NCBI GenBank assembly: GCA_910584525.1
Contig: CAJUAT010000001.1
Location: 92,888-105,964, forward strand
DNA length: 13,077 nt
Direction of reading: 5' to 3'
Origin: an uncultured Muribaculaceae bacterium
GTDB lineage: Bacteria; Bacteroidota; Bacteroidia; Bacteroidales; Muribaculaceae
The position numbers were made by a program, and so were the translations under genes. The notes under the pieces were generated by a model. It was given only the letters and a program-made list of their open reading frames with translations, was not told the DNA's origin and searched no databases. This document shows, one piece after another, positions 1 to 4,767 of the stretch; position 1 is the stretch's first letter; each line of letters starts with the position of its first letter.

Positions 1-120
1 TTCTGGTATCCGCCCTGCTGGTTGTTGCGGTTCTGATAGCCGCCCTGCTGGTTGTTGCGGTTCTGGTAGCCGCCCTGCTGGTTGTTGCGGTTCTGATAGC
101 CGCCCTGCTGGTTGTAACGG
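1..120 (-). repeat. In-frame 30-bp tandem repeat, four visible copies
   Basis: Positions 1-30, 31-60, 61-90 and 91-120 are near-identical 30-mers that differ at only a few bases. On the minus strand each codes for GGYQNRNNQQ. Because 30 is a multiple of three, copy-number change would lengthen or shorten the protein without breaking the frame. The array continues past the window edge. Positions 121-180 hold more diverged PRP(Y/Q)GYQ units. Confidence 0.95.
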
Positions 121-356
121 GGCTGATAACCCTGCGGACGCGGCTGATAGCCGTAAGGACGCGGCTGATAAGGACGCGGAGATGTCGTACCTTCCGTGGC
201 GGAGCTGTTCTCGCCCACGCGGCTCTCGCCGGCGCTTCTCCCTTCGGAAGGATAATTCACTTTCTCGTAGCGGTTTTCGCTATCGCCATAGTCACTGACC
301 GTGTTCATCGAGGTCGAGCCTATCCGCGGTCGCTTTGGTTTCTTGATTTCTTCCAT
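1..356 (-). CDS. N-terminus of a protein with disordered Q/N/G/Y/R repeat region (partial; possibly an rRNA pseudouridine synthase)
   Basis: The reading frame starts at an ATG (356-354) and stays open to the left edge, so about 118 N-terminal codons are visible and the C-terminus lies outside. The protein begins MEEIKKPKRPRIG, then an acidic/serine-rich stretch, then RPYQPRPYGYQPRP-like repeats, and from about residue 80 four copies of the ten-residue unit GGYQNRNNQQ. No signal peptide or membrane segment is present; the composition predicts a disordered, cationic, possibly RNA-binding tail. From family knowledge, several Bacteroidales RluB-type pseudouridine synthases carry this kind of long low-complexity N-terminal extension before the S4 and catalytic domains, and the KPKRPRIG opening fits. 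However, no catalytic residue is visible here, so the name is a guess. The start is chosen because it is the first ATG of the open frame and lies downstream of a consensus-like promoter. Confidence 0.75.
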   Translation of the reverse strand, partial: MEEIKKPKRPRIGSTSMNTVSDYGDSENRYEKVNYPSEGRSAGESRVGENSSATEGTTSPRPYQPRPYGYQPRPQGYQPRYNQQGGYQNRNNQQGGYQNRNNQQGGYQNRNNQQGGYQ

Positions 357-553
357 AGTTTCTCTTGTCGTCTTGGCATTCGTGGCATCGCTGCCATAAC
401 CTTCTTTGGTTTGTGTTTCTTCTCTGGTTAGGAGACCAATTTTTCTAATGCGATTCAGTTATGAAAATCGTGTCGATTTTGGTATTCCGATTTTTATTTG
501 TTTGTGCTGAGCTTGAAGTTTGCCGGGAGCTGAATCTCCCTTATGCTTCAATA
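357..553 (-). promoter_or_regulatory. Long structured 5' leader of the partial repeat-protein gene
   Basis: The ~197-nt leader has two simple hairpins. GGGAG/CTCCC (540-525 region) has a 6-nt loop. AAAATCG-ACA-CGATTTT (480-464) is a 7-bp stem with a 3-nt loop. The 3' arm of the second could alternatively pair with a nearby AATCG (about 450), so two mutually exclusive structures are possible. Neither is followed by a U-run, so they do not look like terminators. The rest is A-rich and has no ORF I can support. No known riboswitch was recognised. Confidence 0.3.
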
Positions 554-590
554 ATTTTGCAAATTTAAGTCATTTCCGGCAAATAAACAA
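553..590 (-). promoter_or_regulatory. Bacteroidetes-type promoter for the partial repeat-protein gene
   Basis: On the minus strand TAAATTTG (567-560) matches the TAnnTTTG -7 box, and a TTG (590-588) lies 20 nt upstream, the spacing expected for the -33 box. Transcription would start near 553, leaving a leader of about 195 nt before the ATG at 356. This is a pattern match, with no experimental support. Confidence 0.55.
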
Positions 591-597
591 GCCGCCG

Positions 598-628
598 GCA
601 TTCCGCCACCCATATTTTTGTGGAATGC
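598..628 (-). terminator. Possible terminator after the endonuclease-family gene
   Basis: About 30 nt past the stop codon of the minus-strand operon, GCATTCC and GGAATGC form a 7-bp stem around a 17-nt loop that can partly pair internally (CCAC/GTGG). The downstream sequence on the minus strand is GGCTTGTTTATTTG, only moderately U-rich. It ends just before the next gene's promoter, which is where a terminator would be expected. Confidence 0.35.
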
Positions 629-655
629 GTTTGAAATGCGGGTATCGGGGTCCGG

Positions 656-1801
656 TCAGTCGAACTCGAAAGTGGCTACCAGCGGATAGTGGTCGGAGGT
701 GTCGATGGAGTGCTTCCTGATGTTTAGCGGGCGCAGCGGGCCACGGTAGAAGATGTGGTCGAGGTGGAACCAGAACATATGCTTGTTGTAGGTCACTATA
801 GGGCCGAAGCCTACCTCTGCGTATACATCCTTGTAGCCGGCTTTCTTCATGATGTTCCATGCGTACGACTCCGTCACGTCGTTGAAGTCGCCGCATACCA
901 CTATCGGACCGTTGTAGTCGGCAAGGGCGCGGGTCAGCACCTCAAGGTCCTCCTTGTGAATCTGGAAACTGTGCTTGATCTTGCCGAAGATGGTGTTCTT
1001 GAACTCTCTGGCACTTGCCTTGGCCGACGACACTCCCGTAATGTCGGTCACCACTTCGCGTTCCTCCTCGCTGAGCCCGGGGGAGAAGAGGTGGCAGTTG
1101 GCAACCATCAGCTTGTGGCCGTGGATGTCTATCTCGTAAAACGTGAAATGCCGCATCGGGTTGGCCAGCGATTCTATGCTCTCCGTGCTCACATAGTTGA
1201 TGCGCCGCGCCATCTCTTCCGACGGTATGCACTTTACTGGATACTTGGAGAATACACGGTTGTCGTTGTTGGCCTGGAATGCCATGTAGGGATATTTCTT
1301 GAGAAACTTCAGGCTGTATCCTTCTCCGAGGTTGGGCACCTCGTCGGGTGTCCAGTAGCGGAGTTCCTGCAGGCATACTATGTCGGCATCCATGTCGAGT
1401 ATGAAGTCGAGGGATTCATTCCCTTTCTGCGTCTCGGGGGTGGCGTTCTGGTCCCAGCCGTGCAGGAAGTTCCATGTCATAAGCGTGAACGAGTCTTTGC
1501 CCTGTCGGGGGTTGCGCGGCGATTTCAGCGGTACCGCCGAGGAGATGGGACTCCATGCCGCCAGCAGACACACTATGCCGATACCGGCGGTGATCCACCG
1601 ACGTGCCACCAGCCAGCAAACTATAACCACCGCCGAAAATACCACCAGAAAGGGCATAGCCATCACGGCTATCCCCGGCAGACCTGTGTACACGGGACTG
1701 ATGCGGCCTCCATAGGCCGACAAGGCGGTCAGTAGAAACAATACCATCGACGCTATCGACAGTATCATCCGTAAAATTGGACTTATTACCGGTAATTTCA
1801 T
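656..1801 (-). CDS. Membrane-anchored endonuclease/exonuclease/phosphatase (EEP) family protein
   Basis: A 381-residue protein. Residues about 9-90 contain three hydrophobic segments (around 10-30, 43-67 and 70-90). Residues 105-380 form an EEP (DNase I/sphingomyelinase/IMPP-like) domain. Visible family motifs are TWNFLHG with Asn111, DIVCLQEL with the metal-binding Glu146, NCHL with His237, GDFND with Asp305 and Asn307, LDHIFY with Asp348, and SDHYP with Asp370 and catalytic His371. All core residues are therefore present, and a metal-dependent phosphodiesterase or phosphatase is expected, with the domain outside or at the face of the inner membrane. The substrate cannot be told from sequence; nucleic acid, phospholipid head groups and inositol-type phosphates are all handled by this fold. 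Its ATG overlaps the stop of the upstream rhomboid gene (ATGA, 1801-1798), so it is translationally coupled as the last gene of a three-gene operon. Confidence 0.9.
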   Translation of the reverse strand: MKLPVISPILRMILSIASMVLFLLTALSAYGGRISPVYTGLPGIAVMAMPFLVVFSAVVIVCWLVARRWITAGIGIVCLLAAWSPISSAVPLKSPRNPRQGKDSFTLMTWNFLHGWDQNATPETQKGNESLDFILDMDADIVCLQELRYWTPDEVPNLGEGYSLKFLKKYPYMAFQANNDNRVFSKYPVKCIPSEEMARRINYVSTESIESLANPMRHFTFYEIDIHGHKLMVANCHLFSPGLSEEEREVVTDITGVSSAKASAREFKNTIFGKIKHSFQIHKEDLEVLTRALADYNGPIVVCGDFNDVTESYAWNIMKKAGYKDVYAEVGFGPIVTYNKHMFWFHLDHIFYRGPLRPLNIRKHSIDTSDHYPLVATFEFD

Positions 1802-2676
1802 TTAGAGTCGATTTTGCTTGAAAGTTCGTTGAGCAGCTTCCTTTCCTCTTCGGTCAGTGAGCTGAATCCGGAGATGCGTATTTTGTCGAGGAGACTGTCG
1901 AGCATGTTTTCGTCGGAGGGATGCATTGAGGAGGCCTGATTGCCGGGGGGAGTCTCCTCGTGCTTCCGAGGGCTTACGGGTCGCAGGGGCTTCTCGGCGT
2001 TGAGTGAGCGCGGCACGCGGCGGCGTGGAAGTCGTTTTCTTGTGGAGGCTTTGTCATAGGCAAGCAGCAGCAACGGGAAAGCGGCACCCCCGATATGGGC
2101 GCAGTGCTGCGGTATCCCCGTGGCCCCTATAAGAGTGATGACCACGGTGACAAGGGCTATCCATTTGAGCTTTACGGCTCCGAGGAGAAAGAGGTTCACG
2201 GCGCGGTCGGGCTGTCGCAATGCCGTGTAAACCATCACGGAGAGAATCGCGGCGGAGGAACCCATAAGCCATGATGCCTCTCCGAATGAGAGCACATTGG
2301 CTGCGATATAGCAGATGCCGCCTGTGAAGCCGCCTCCCACATAGGCCTTGAGCATCGACTCCGGCCCATAGGTGTCGCAGAGCATGCAGCCGAAGAATCC
2401 GAGCCACAGCATGTTGAAAAGGAGCTGCAGCGCGTCGGCCTGCACAAACATGTAGGTAAACAGCGTCCATGGCCGGAATATGAACTCGTGAGGAGCTGCC
2501 GGAAGAGCGAGCAGCCAGCTGACCCATGTGGAGGGCCAGCCGAAAAGCCATGATGCCAGCAGCGACACCCAGTAGAGCAGCGACGCCGCAACGTTTAGGG
2601 CTATGACCACTGTAAGCAGCGGCGGAAAGCCCGCAAGCCCCAGCCGACGTAGCGTATATGTGATATTCGTGCGCAA
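1798..2676 (-). CDS. Rhomboid family intramembrane serine protease with C-terminal DUF6576-like tail (TTG start)
   Basis: A 292-residue protein. About six hydrophobic segments (residues 18-205) form the rhomboid core. Ser141 (in GSSAA, where GASGA is usual) and His194 (AHIGG) give the catalytic dyad. The HxxxN motif of the second core helix reads QLLFN, so the His that helps build the oxyanion hole is Gln84, while Asn88 is kept. A basic, disordered linker (about 210-255) leads to a C-terminal helix pair with LDKIRISGFSSLTEEE (about 263-278), matching the short DUF6576 module found on Bacteroidetes rhomboids. The only usable start is TTG (2676): upstream codons back to an in-frame stop at about 2739-2737 contain no ATG, and no internal ATG occurs before the second hydrophobic segment. 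The gene follows the first rhomboid by 16 nt. It probably cleaves membrane proteins, or acts as a pseudoprotease if the altered residues matter. Confidence 0.88.
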   Translation of the reverse strand: MRTNITYTLRRLGLAGFPPLLTVVIALNVAASLLYWVSLLASWLFGWPSTWVSWLLALPAAPHEFIFRPWTLFTYMFVQADALQLLFNMLWLGFFGCMLCDTYGPESMLKAYVGGGFTGGICYIAANVLSFGEASWLMGSSAAILSVMVYTALRQPDRAVNLFLLGAVKLKWIALVTVVITLIGATGIPQHCAHIGGAAFPLLLLAYDKASTRKRLPRRRVPRSLNAEKPLRPVSPRKHEETPPGNQASSMHPSDENMLDSLLDKIRISGFSSLTEEERKLLNELSSKIDSK

Positions 2677-2692
2677 TTTCAGTAGGGTGTTG

Positions 2693-3457
2693 TCAGAAAA
2701 AACGGTTGCCGTGGAGAAGTCCTTTCTTCTTCCATATCAGCAGTACGATAAGGCCGAAGAGCATACCTCCGAGGTGGGCGAAATGGGCTACGATGCCGCC
2801 GCCGCTGACGCCCAGGAAGAACTCCAGCACCGCGTAACCTATCACCATCCATTTGGCCTTGATGGGTATGGGGATGAAGAAGAGGTAAAGAGGCATGTTG
2901 GGGAATACGAATGCGAAGCCGAGCAAGAGGCCGAAAATCGCACCCGAAGCGCCGATGGTCAGCAGCATGTTCTTGAACATCTCCTCATTGCGGATGAGCT
3001 CCAGATCATGGTTGGCCTCGCCCGACAGTACCATCTGGCGGACATATTCATAATAGAGACCGTTCTGCTGAGCTATCGCCTCGATATAGTCGTGATGCCA
3101 CGTCAGTGCCCACACGCCTTCCTGCACAAGGGCCGCTCCTACTCCGCAGATCATATAGAAGAGCAGAAATCGTTTAGCGCCCCATGTACGTTCCAGAATC
3201 GGCCCGAACATGAAGAGCGTGAACATGTTGAAGAATATATGCAGCAGATTCCCCCGGTCGTGCAGAAACATGTAGGTGATTATCTGCGCCGGATTGAAAT
3301 CCGAGGCCTCAACGTAATGAAGGGCACAGTGACGGTATAGACCTGCCTCCGCAAAGTGAGGAAACAGAAACTCCACAAGCCACAGAAGCACATTGATGAT
3401 TATAAGATTCAGCGTGACCGGAGGTAGGTTCACGCCCCTTGGGTTCATGAATGCCAT
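2693..3457 (-). CDS. Rhomboid family intramembrane serine protease (canonical active site)
   Basis: A 254-residue polytopic protein from the ATG at 3457. A longer TTG-initiated form at 3478 would add seven residues, and an ATG at 3448 would remove three; 3457 is preferred because it is an ATG and the first hydrophobic segment starts about 13 residues later. Motifs are HIFFN (His73, Asn77), GASGA with nucleophile Ser171, and AHLGG with His228, all as in active GlpG-type rhomboids. A long hydrophilic insert (about residues 112-165), rich in aromatic and charged residues, separates two membrane segments. This first gene of the operon is followed by a second rhomboid and an EEP protein, and lies divergent to the HU gene. 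I recall the HU / two rhomboids / EEP arrangement as common in Bacteroidales. The substrate is unknown. No perfect promoter was found; the best partial match is a -7-like TACTGTTG (3576-3569) with one mismatch. Confidence 0.92.
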   Translation of the reverse strand: MAFMNPRGVNLPPVTLNLIIINVLLWLVEFLFPHFAEAGLYRHCALHYVEASDFNPAQIITYMFLHDRGNLLHIFFNMFTLFMFGPILERTWGAKRFLLFYMICGVGAALVQEGVWALTWHHDYIEAIAQQNGLYYEYVRQMVLSGEANHDLELIRNEEMFKNMLLTIGASGAIFGLLLGFAFVFPNMPLYLFFIPIPIKAKWMVIGYAVLEFFLGVSGGGIVAHFAHLGGMLFGLIVLLIWKKKGLLHGNRFF

Positions 3458-3614
3458 ATTCTTAAGTATGTATCGCAAAAAAAACTGACTTTTACTATAA
3501 CGTGATTAAACGGGTTATTTGTTGAAATGCGACGAAAATCTTTGCCCTGAATTGCTCCGAGAGCGCTCCAACAGTAAAAAAACCGCTTGAAATCAAAAAA
3601 AAACAGGGAATAAA

Positions 3615-3645
3615 TTTGTGAATAACATTTTTAGCGTTATATTTG
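3615..3645 (+). promoter_or_regulatory. Promoter of the HU gene
   Basis: TTTG (3615-3618), a 19-nt spacer and TATATTTG (3638-3645) form an exact match to the Bacteroidetes housekeeping promoter pattern. Transcription should start near 3650-3652, giving a leader of about 48 nt that is A-rich just before the ATG. A small hairpin, ATTGT/ACAAT (around 3656-3672), is possible in the leader. Confidence 0.8.
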
Positions 3646-3698
3646 TGGCCGAGAAATTGTTCCCGAGACAATAATTACAAACAAAAATAGAAGAGAAT

Positions 3699-3962
3699 AT
3701 GAACAAGACAGAACTTATCAACGAGATTGCAGCAAAGGCAGGTCTGAACAAGACAGACGCCAAAAAGGCTCTTGAGGCAACACTGGAGAGCATCGAGCAG
3801 GCACTCGCCAACGACGACAAAGTACAGCTGATTGGCTTCGGTACCTTCAGCATCGTGGAGAAAGAGGCCCGCACCGGCATCAACCCCCGCACCAAGGAGA
3901 AGATACAGATTGCAGCCCGCAAGGTTGTGAAATTCAAACCTGCTGCAGAGCTCGGCAAGTAA
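3699..3962 (+). CDS. HU family DNA-binding protein
   Basis: An 87-residue protein, slightly shorter than the usual 90. It opens MNKTELINEIAAKAG and has the alternating helix region (residues 3-40), the beta arm starting at IGFGTFSIVEKEAR (about 45-58), the INPRTKEK arm tip with the DNA-intercalating proline in NP, and the final KVVKFKPAAELGK strand and helix. This is the histone-like dimer that bends DNA and compacts the nucleoid. It stands alone, with its own strong promoter and a 32-bp tandem repeat beginning at its stop codon. An ORF overlapping the repeat on the other strand reads through low-complexity sequence and is not a gene. Confidence 0.96.
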   Translation: MNKTELINEIAAKAGLNKTDAKKALEATLESIEQALANDDKVQLIGFGTFSIVEKEARTGINPRTKEKIQIAARKVVKFKPAAELGK

Positions 3963-4074
3963 TACCGCCAGCGCGTAATACCGCCGGCACCCGATACCGC
4001 CAGCGCGTAATACCGCCGGCACCCGATACCGCCAGCGCGTAATACCGCCGGCACCCGATACCGCCAGCACCGCG
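3963..4074 (+). repeat. 32-bp tandem repeat, three copies plus a half copy, abutting the HU stop codon
   Basis: The unit is two related 16-mers, TACCGCCAGCGCGTAA and TACCGCCGGCACCCGA. Full units lie at 3963-3994, 3995-4026 and 4027-4058, and a half copy at 4059-4074. Every 16-mer starts TACCGCC(A/G)GC, so the array is also a 16-bp repeat with seven members. The HU stop TAA (3960-3962) sits exactly where the TAA that ends each first half would be in a preceding copy. The period is not a multiple of three, and no coding role is likely. Confidence 0.95.
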
Positions 4075-4086
4075 GCTTCATGCCGC
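4072..4086 (+). other. Small hairpin after the HU repeat
   Basis: GCGGC (4072-4076) and GCCGC (4082-4086) form a 5-bp GC stem with a 5-nt loop, at the point where the tandem array ends. It may add to the terminator 19 nt further on. There is no U-tail of its own. Confidence 0.35.
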
Positions 4087-4104
4087 AGCTCGCATAAACC
4101 CACA

Positions 4105-4143
4105 GGCAGCCATTCCGTCAGAAATGGCTGCCTTCTCTCTCTC
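4105..4143 (+). terminator. Intrinsic terminator downstream of HU
   Basis: GGCAGCCATT (4105-4114) pairs perfectly with AATGGCTGCC (4123-4132), a 10-bp stem with an 8-nt loop. It is followed by the pyrimidine run TTCTCTCTCTC. It lies about 140 nt after the HU stop, so the 32-bp repeats would be part of the HU mRNA 3' end. Confidence 0.75.
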
Positions 4144-4145
4144 CC

Positions 4146-4208
4146 AGACCTTAGAGACCTTAAAGTCCTTAGAGACCTTAGAGACCTTGGAGACCTTAAA
4201 GTCCTTAA
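4146..4208. repeat. 9-bp tandem repeat, seven copies
   Basis: Seven 9-mers run without a break. The consensus is AGACCTTAG, with variants AGACCTTAA, AGTCCTTAG, AGACCTTGG and AGTCCTTAA. A peptide can be read through it on the minus strand (KVSKVSKDFKVSK-type), but it has no supporting gene structure. The last copy runs directly into a C9T8 homopolymer tract. Confidence 0.92.
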
Positions 4209-4225
4209 CCCCCCCCCTTTTTTTT
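4209..4225. repeat. C9T8 homopolymer tract
   Basis: Nine C (4209-4217) are followed directly by eight T (4218-4225). TTAACCCC (4205-4212) also has an inverted partner GGGGTTAA (4250-4257) 37 nt away. Such tracts are prone to slippage in replication and to sequencing error, so the exact length should be treated with care. Confidence 0.85.
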
Positions 4226-4373
4226 CTTGCCGAAAAGACAAAAAATTTCGGGGTTAACCTGCCATAGAAGCAAGATTTTATATCAAAATGGCAAGCAGAG
4301 CAGATTTTCAGGCAATTAAAGTGCAAATTAATGCCCTAAATTTAAAAACATGTTTTATAACATATAAAATTAT

Positions 4374-4404
4374 TTTGAAAATCTCGCCAGCACCATTAAT
4401 TTTG
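4374..4404 (+). promoter_or_regulatory. Orphan Bacteroidetes-type promoter
   Basis: TTTG (4374-4377), 19 nt and TAATTTTG (4397-4404) match the housekeeping consensus as exactly as the HU and lipid-kinase promoters in this window do. No annotated gene lies downstream on this strand before the convergent peptidase gene, so it probably drives a small transcript starting near 4409. Confidence 0.7.
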
Positions 4405-4427
4405 CATCATCGGAATTAAACACTCCG

Positions 4428-4490
4428 ATGCGATTAACCTTAATACCGCAAACCTTAGGTCTAATTAATGAAAAACGGGTAACAATATAA
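4428..4490 (+). CDS. Possible 20-residue microprotein
   Basis: ATG (4428) to TAA (4488-4490) codes for a short peptide beginning MRLTLIPQTLGLINEK, with five Leu codons (four TTA, one CTA). The ATG is the first in the predicted transcript and falls in the 3' arm of its 5' hairpin, so translation could depend on structure. No Shine-Dalgarno sequence is seen, which is usual for this group. At 20 codons chance occurrence is quite possible; only conservation would make it real. Confidence 0.25.
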   Translation: MRLTLIPQTLGLINEKRVTI

Positions 4491-4570
4491 ATGCAAACAA
4501 CAGGGTAATTGATTATTATTTTGACCTTAATCTGAAATGAAGATGCCGGCGTGAGTCGTAAAATCTTTAA

Positions 4571-4611
4571 CGAGGGGAACCGATGTATATCGGATCCCCT
4601 CGAAAATTTTT
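4571..4611 (+). terminator. Strong intrinsic terminator of the small transcript
   Basis: CGAGGGG (4571-4577) pairs with CCCCTCG (4596-4602), and inside it CCGAT (4580-4584) pairs with ATCGG (4589-4593) around a 4-nt loop. One A-T pair and one A-A mismatch join the two stems. AAAATTTTT follows (4603-4611), giving a U-run on the plus strand. On the minus strand the far side (TTAAAGATTTTA) is a weaker tail. Confidence 0.75.
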
Positions 4612-4646
4612 ATAGTATGTCAACACAGTAAATGTGCATATAGTAG

Positions 4647-4666
4647 GGACGCGTCATGGCGCGTCC
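4647..4666. repeat. GC-rich palindromic (REP-like) element
   Basis: GGACGCG (4647-4653) and CGCGTCC (4660-4666) form a perfect 7-bp stem around TCATGG, in otherwise AT-rich DNA. It has no U-tail, so it is unlike the terminators on either side. Near-palindromes of this GGGACGCG...CGCGTCC type are, as far as I recall, frequent between genes in several gut Bacteroidales; that it is a dispersed repeat is inference, since only one copy is in this window. Confidence 0.5.
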
Positions 4667-4699
4667 GGAATGAAGAAAGTAATTTCAGCGGATGCATGA

Positions 4700-4738
4700 A
4701 AACAAAGAAGCGGCGCCGGAGTACATGACCCCGGCGCC
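4700..4738 (-). terminator. Terminator of the M3 peptidase gene
   Basis: GGCGCCGG (4712-4719) and CCGGCGCC (4731-4738) form an 8-bp GC stem with an 11-nt loop. On the minus strand it is followed by CTTCTTTGTTTTC. It lies 29 nt past the peptidase stop codon (4770-4768). Confidence 0.75.
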
Positions 4739-4767
4739 TCCCTTTGTATATAATCATTGGAGATTGT

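Larger units (their letters stand above)
4409..4611 (+). ncRNA. Candidate ~200-nt small RNA or microprotein transcript
   Basis: The unit is bounded by the exact promoter at 4374-4404 and the strong terminator at 4571-4611. Its 5' end can fold into a 7-bp hairpin, CATCGGA (4408-4414) with TCCGATG (4424-4430), which hides the ATG of a 20-codon ORF. A 5-codon ORF follows at 4491. The body (4431-4570) is AT-rich and has no other strong stem that I could find by eye. It does not resemble tmRNA, RNase P RNA or SRP RNA in length and features. A 6S-like RNA or an unknown family cannot be excluded. Confidence 0.5.
3963..4767. other. 805-bp region between HU and the M3 peptidase without a large gene
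   Basis: From left to right it holds the 32-bp repeat, the HU terminator, the 9-bp repeat, the C9T8 tract, an AT-rich stretch (4260-4380), a perfect promoter with a ~200-nt transcript candidate ending in an intrinsic terminator (4374-4611), a GC palindrome (4647-4666) and the terminator of the convergent M3 peptidase gene (4712-4738). I found no tRNA-like clover leaf and no long ORF with a coding signature. Confidence 0.8.

Noticed and set aside
755..1735. Long plus-strand ORF (326 codons) opposite the EEP gene
   Set aside because: It is the antisense shadow of a gene with all EEP motifs; its own translation has no recognisable domain and an unnatural His/Val/Gly-rich composition.
3569..3576. 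-7 box for the rhomboid operon (TACTGTTG on the minus strand)
   Set aside because: One mismatch in the -7 box, and the nearest TTTG is only 17 nt upstream; too weak beside the exact promoters elsewhere in the window.
3963..4074. CRISPR array
   Set aside because: The units are directly adjacent direct repeats with no unique spacers between them, and no cas gene is present.
3593..4241. Minus-strand ORFs through the HU gene and repeats
   Set aside because: They consist mostly of translated tandem repeats and the antisense of HU, and no domain is seen.
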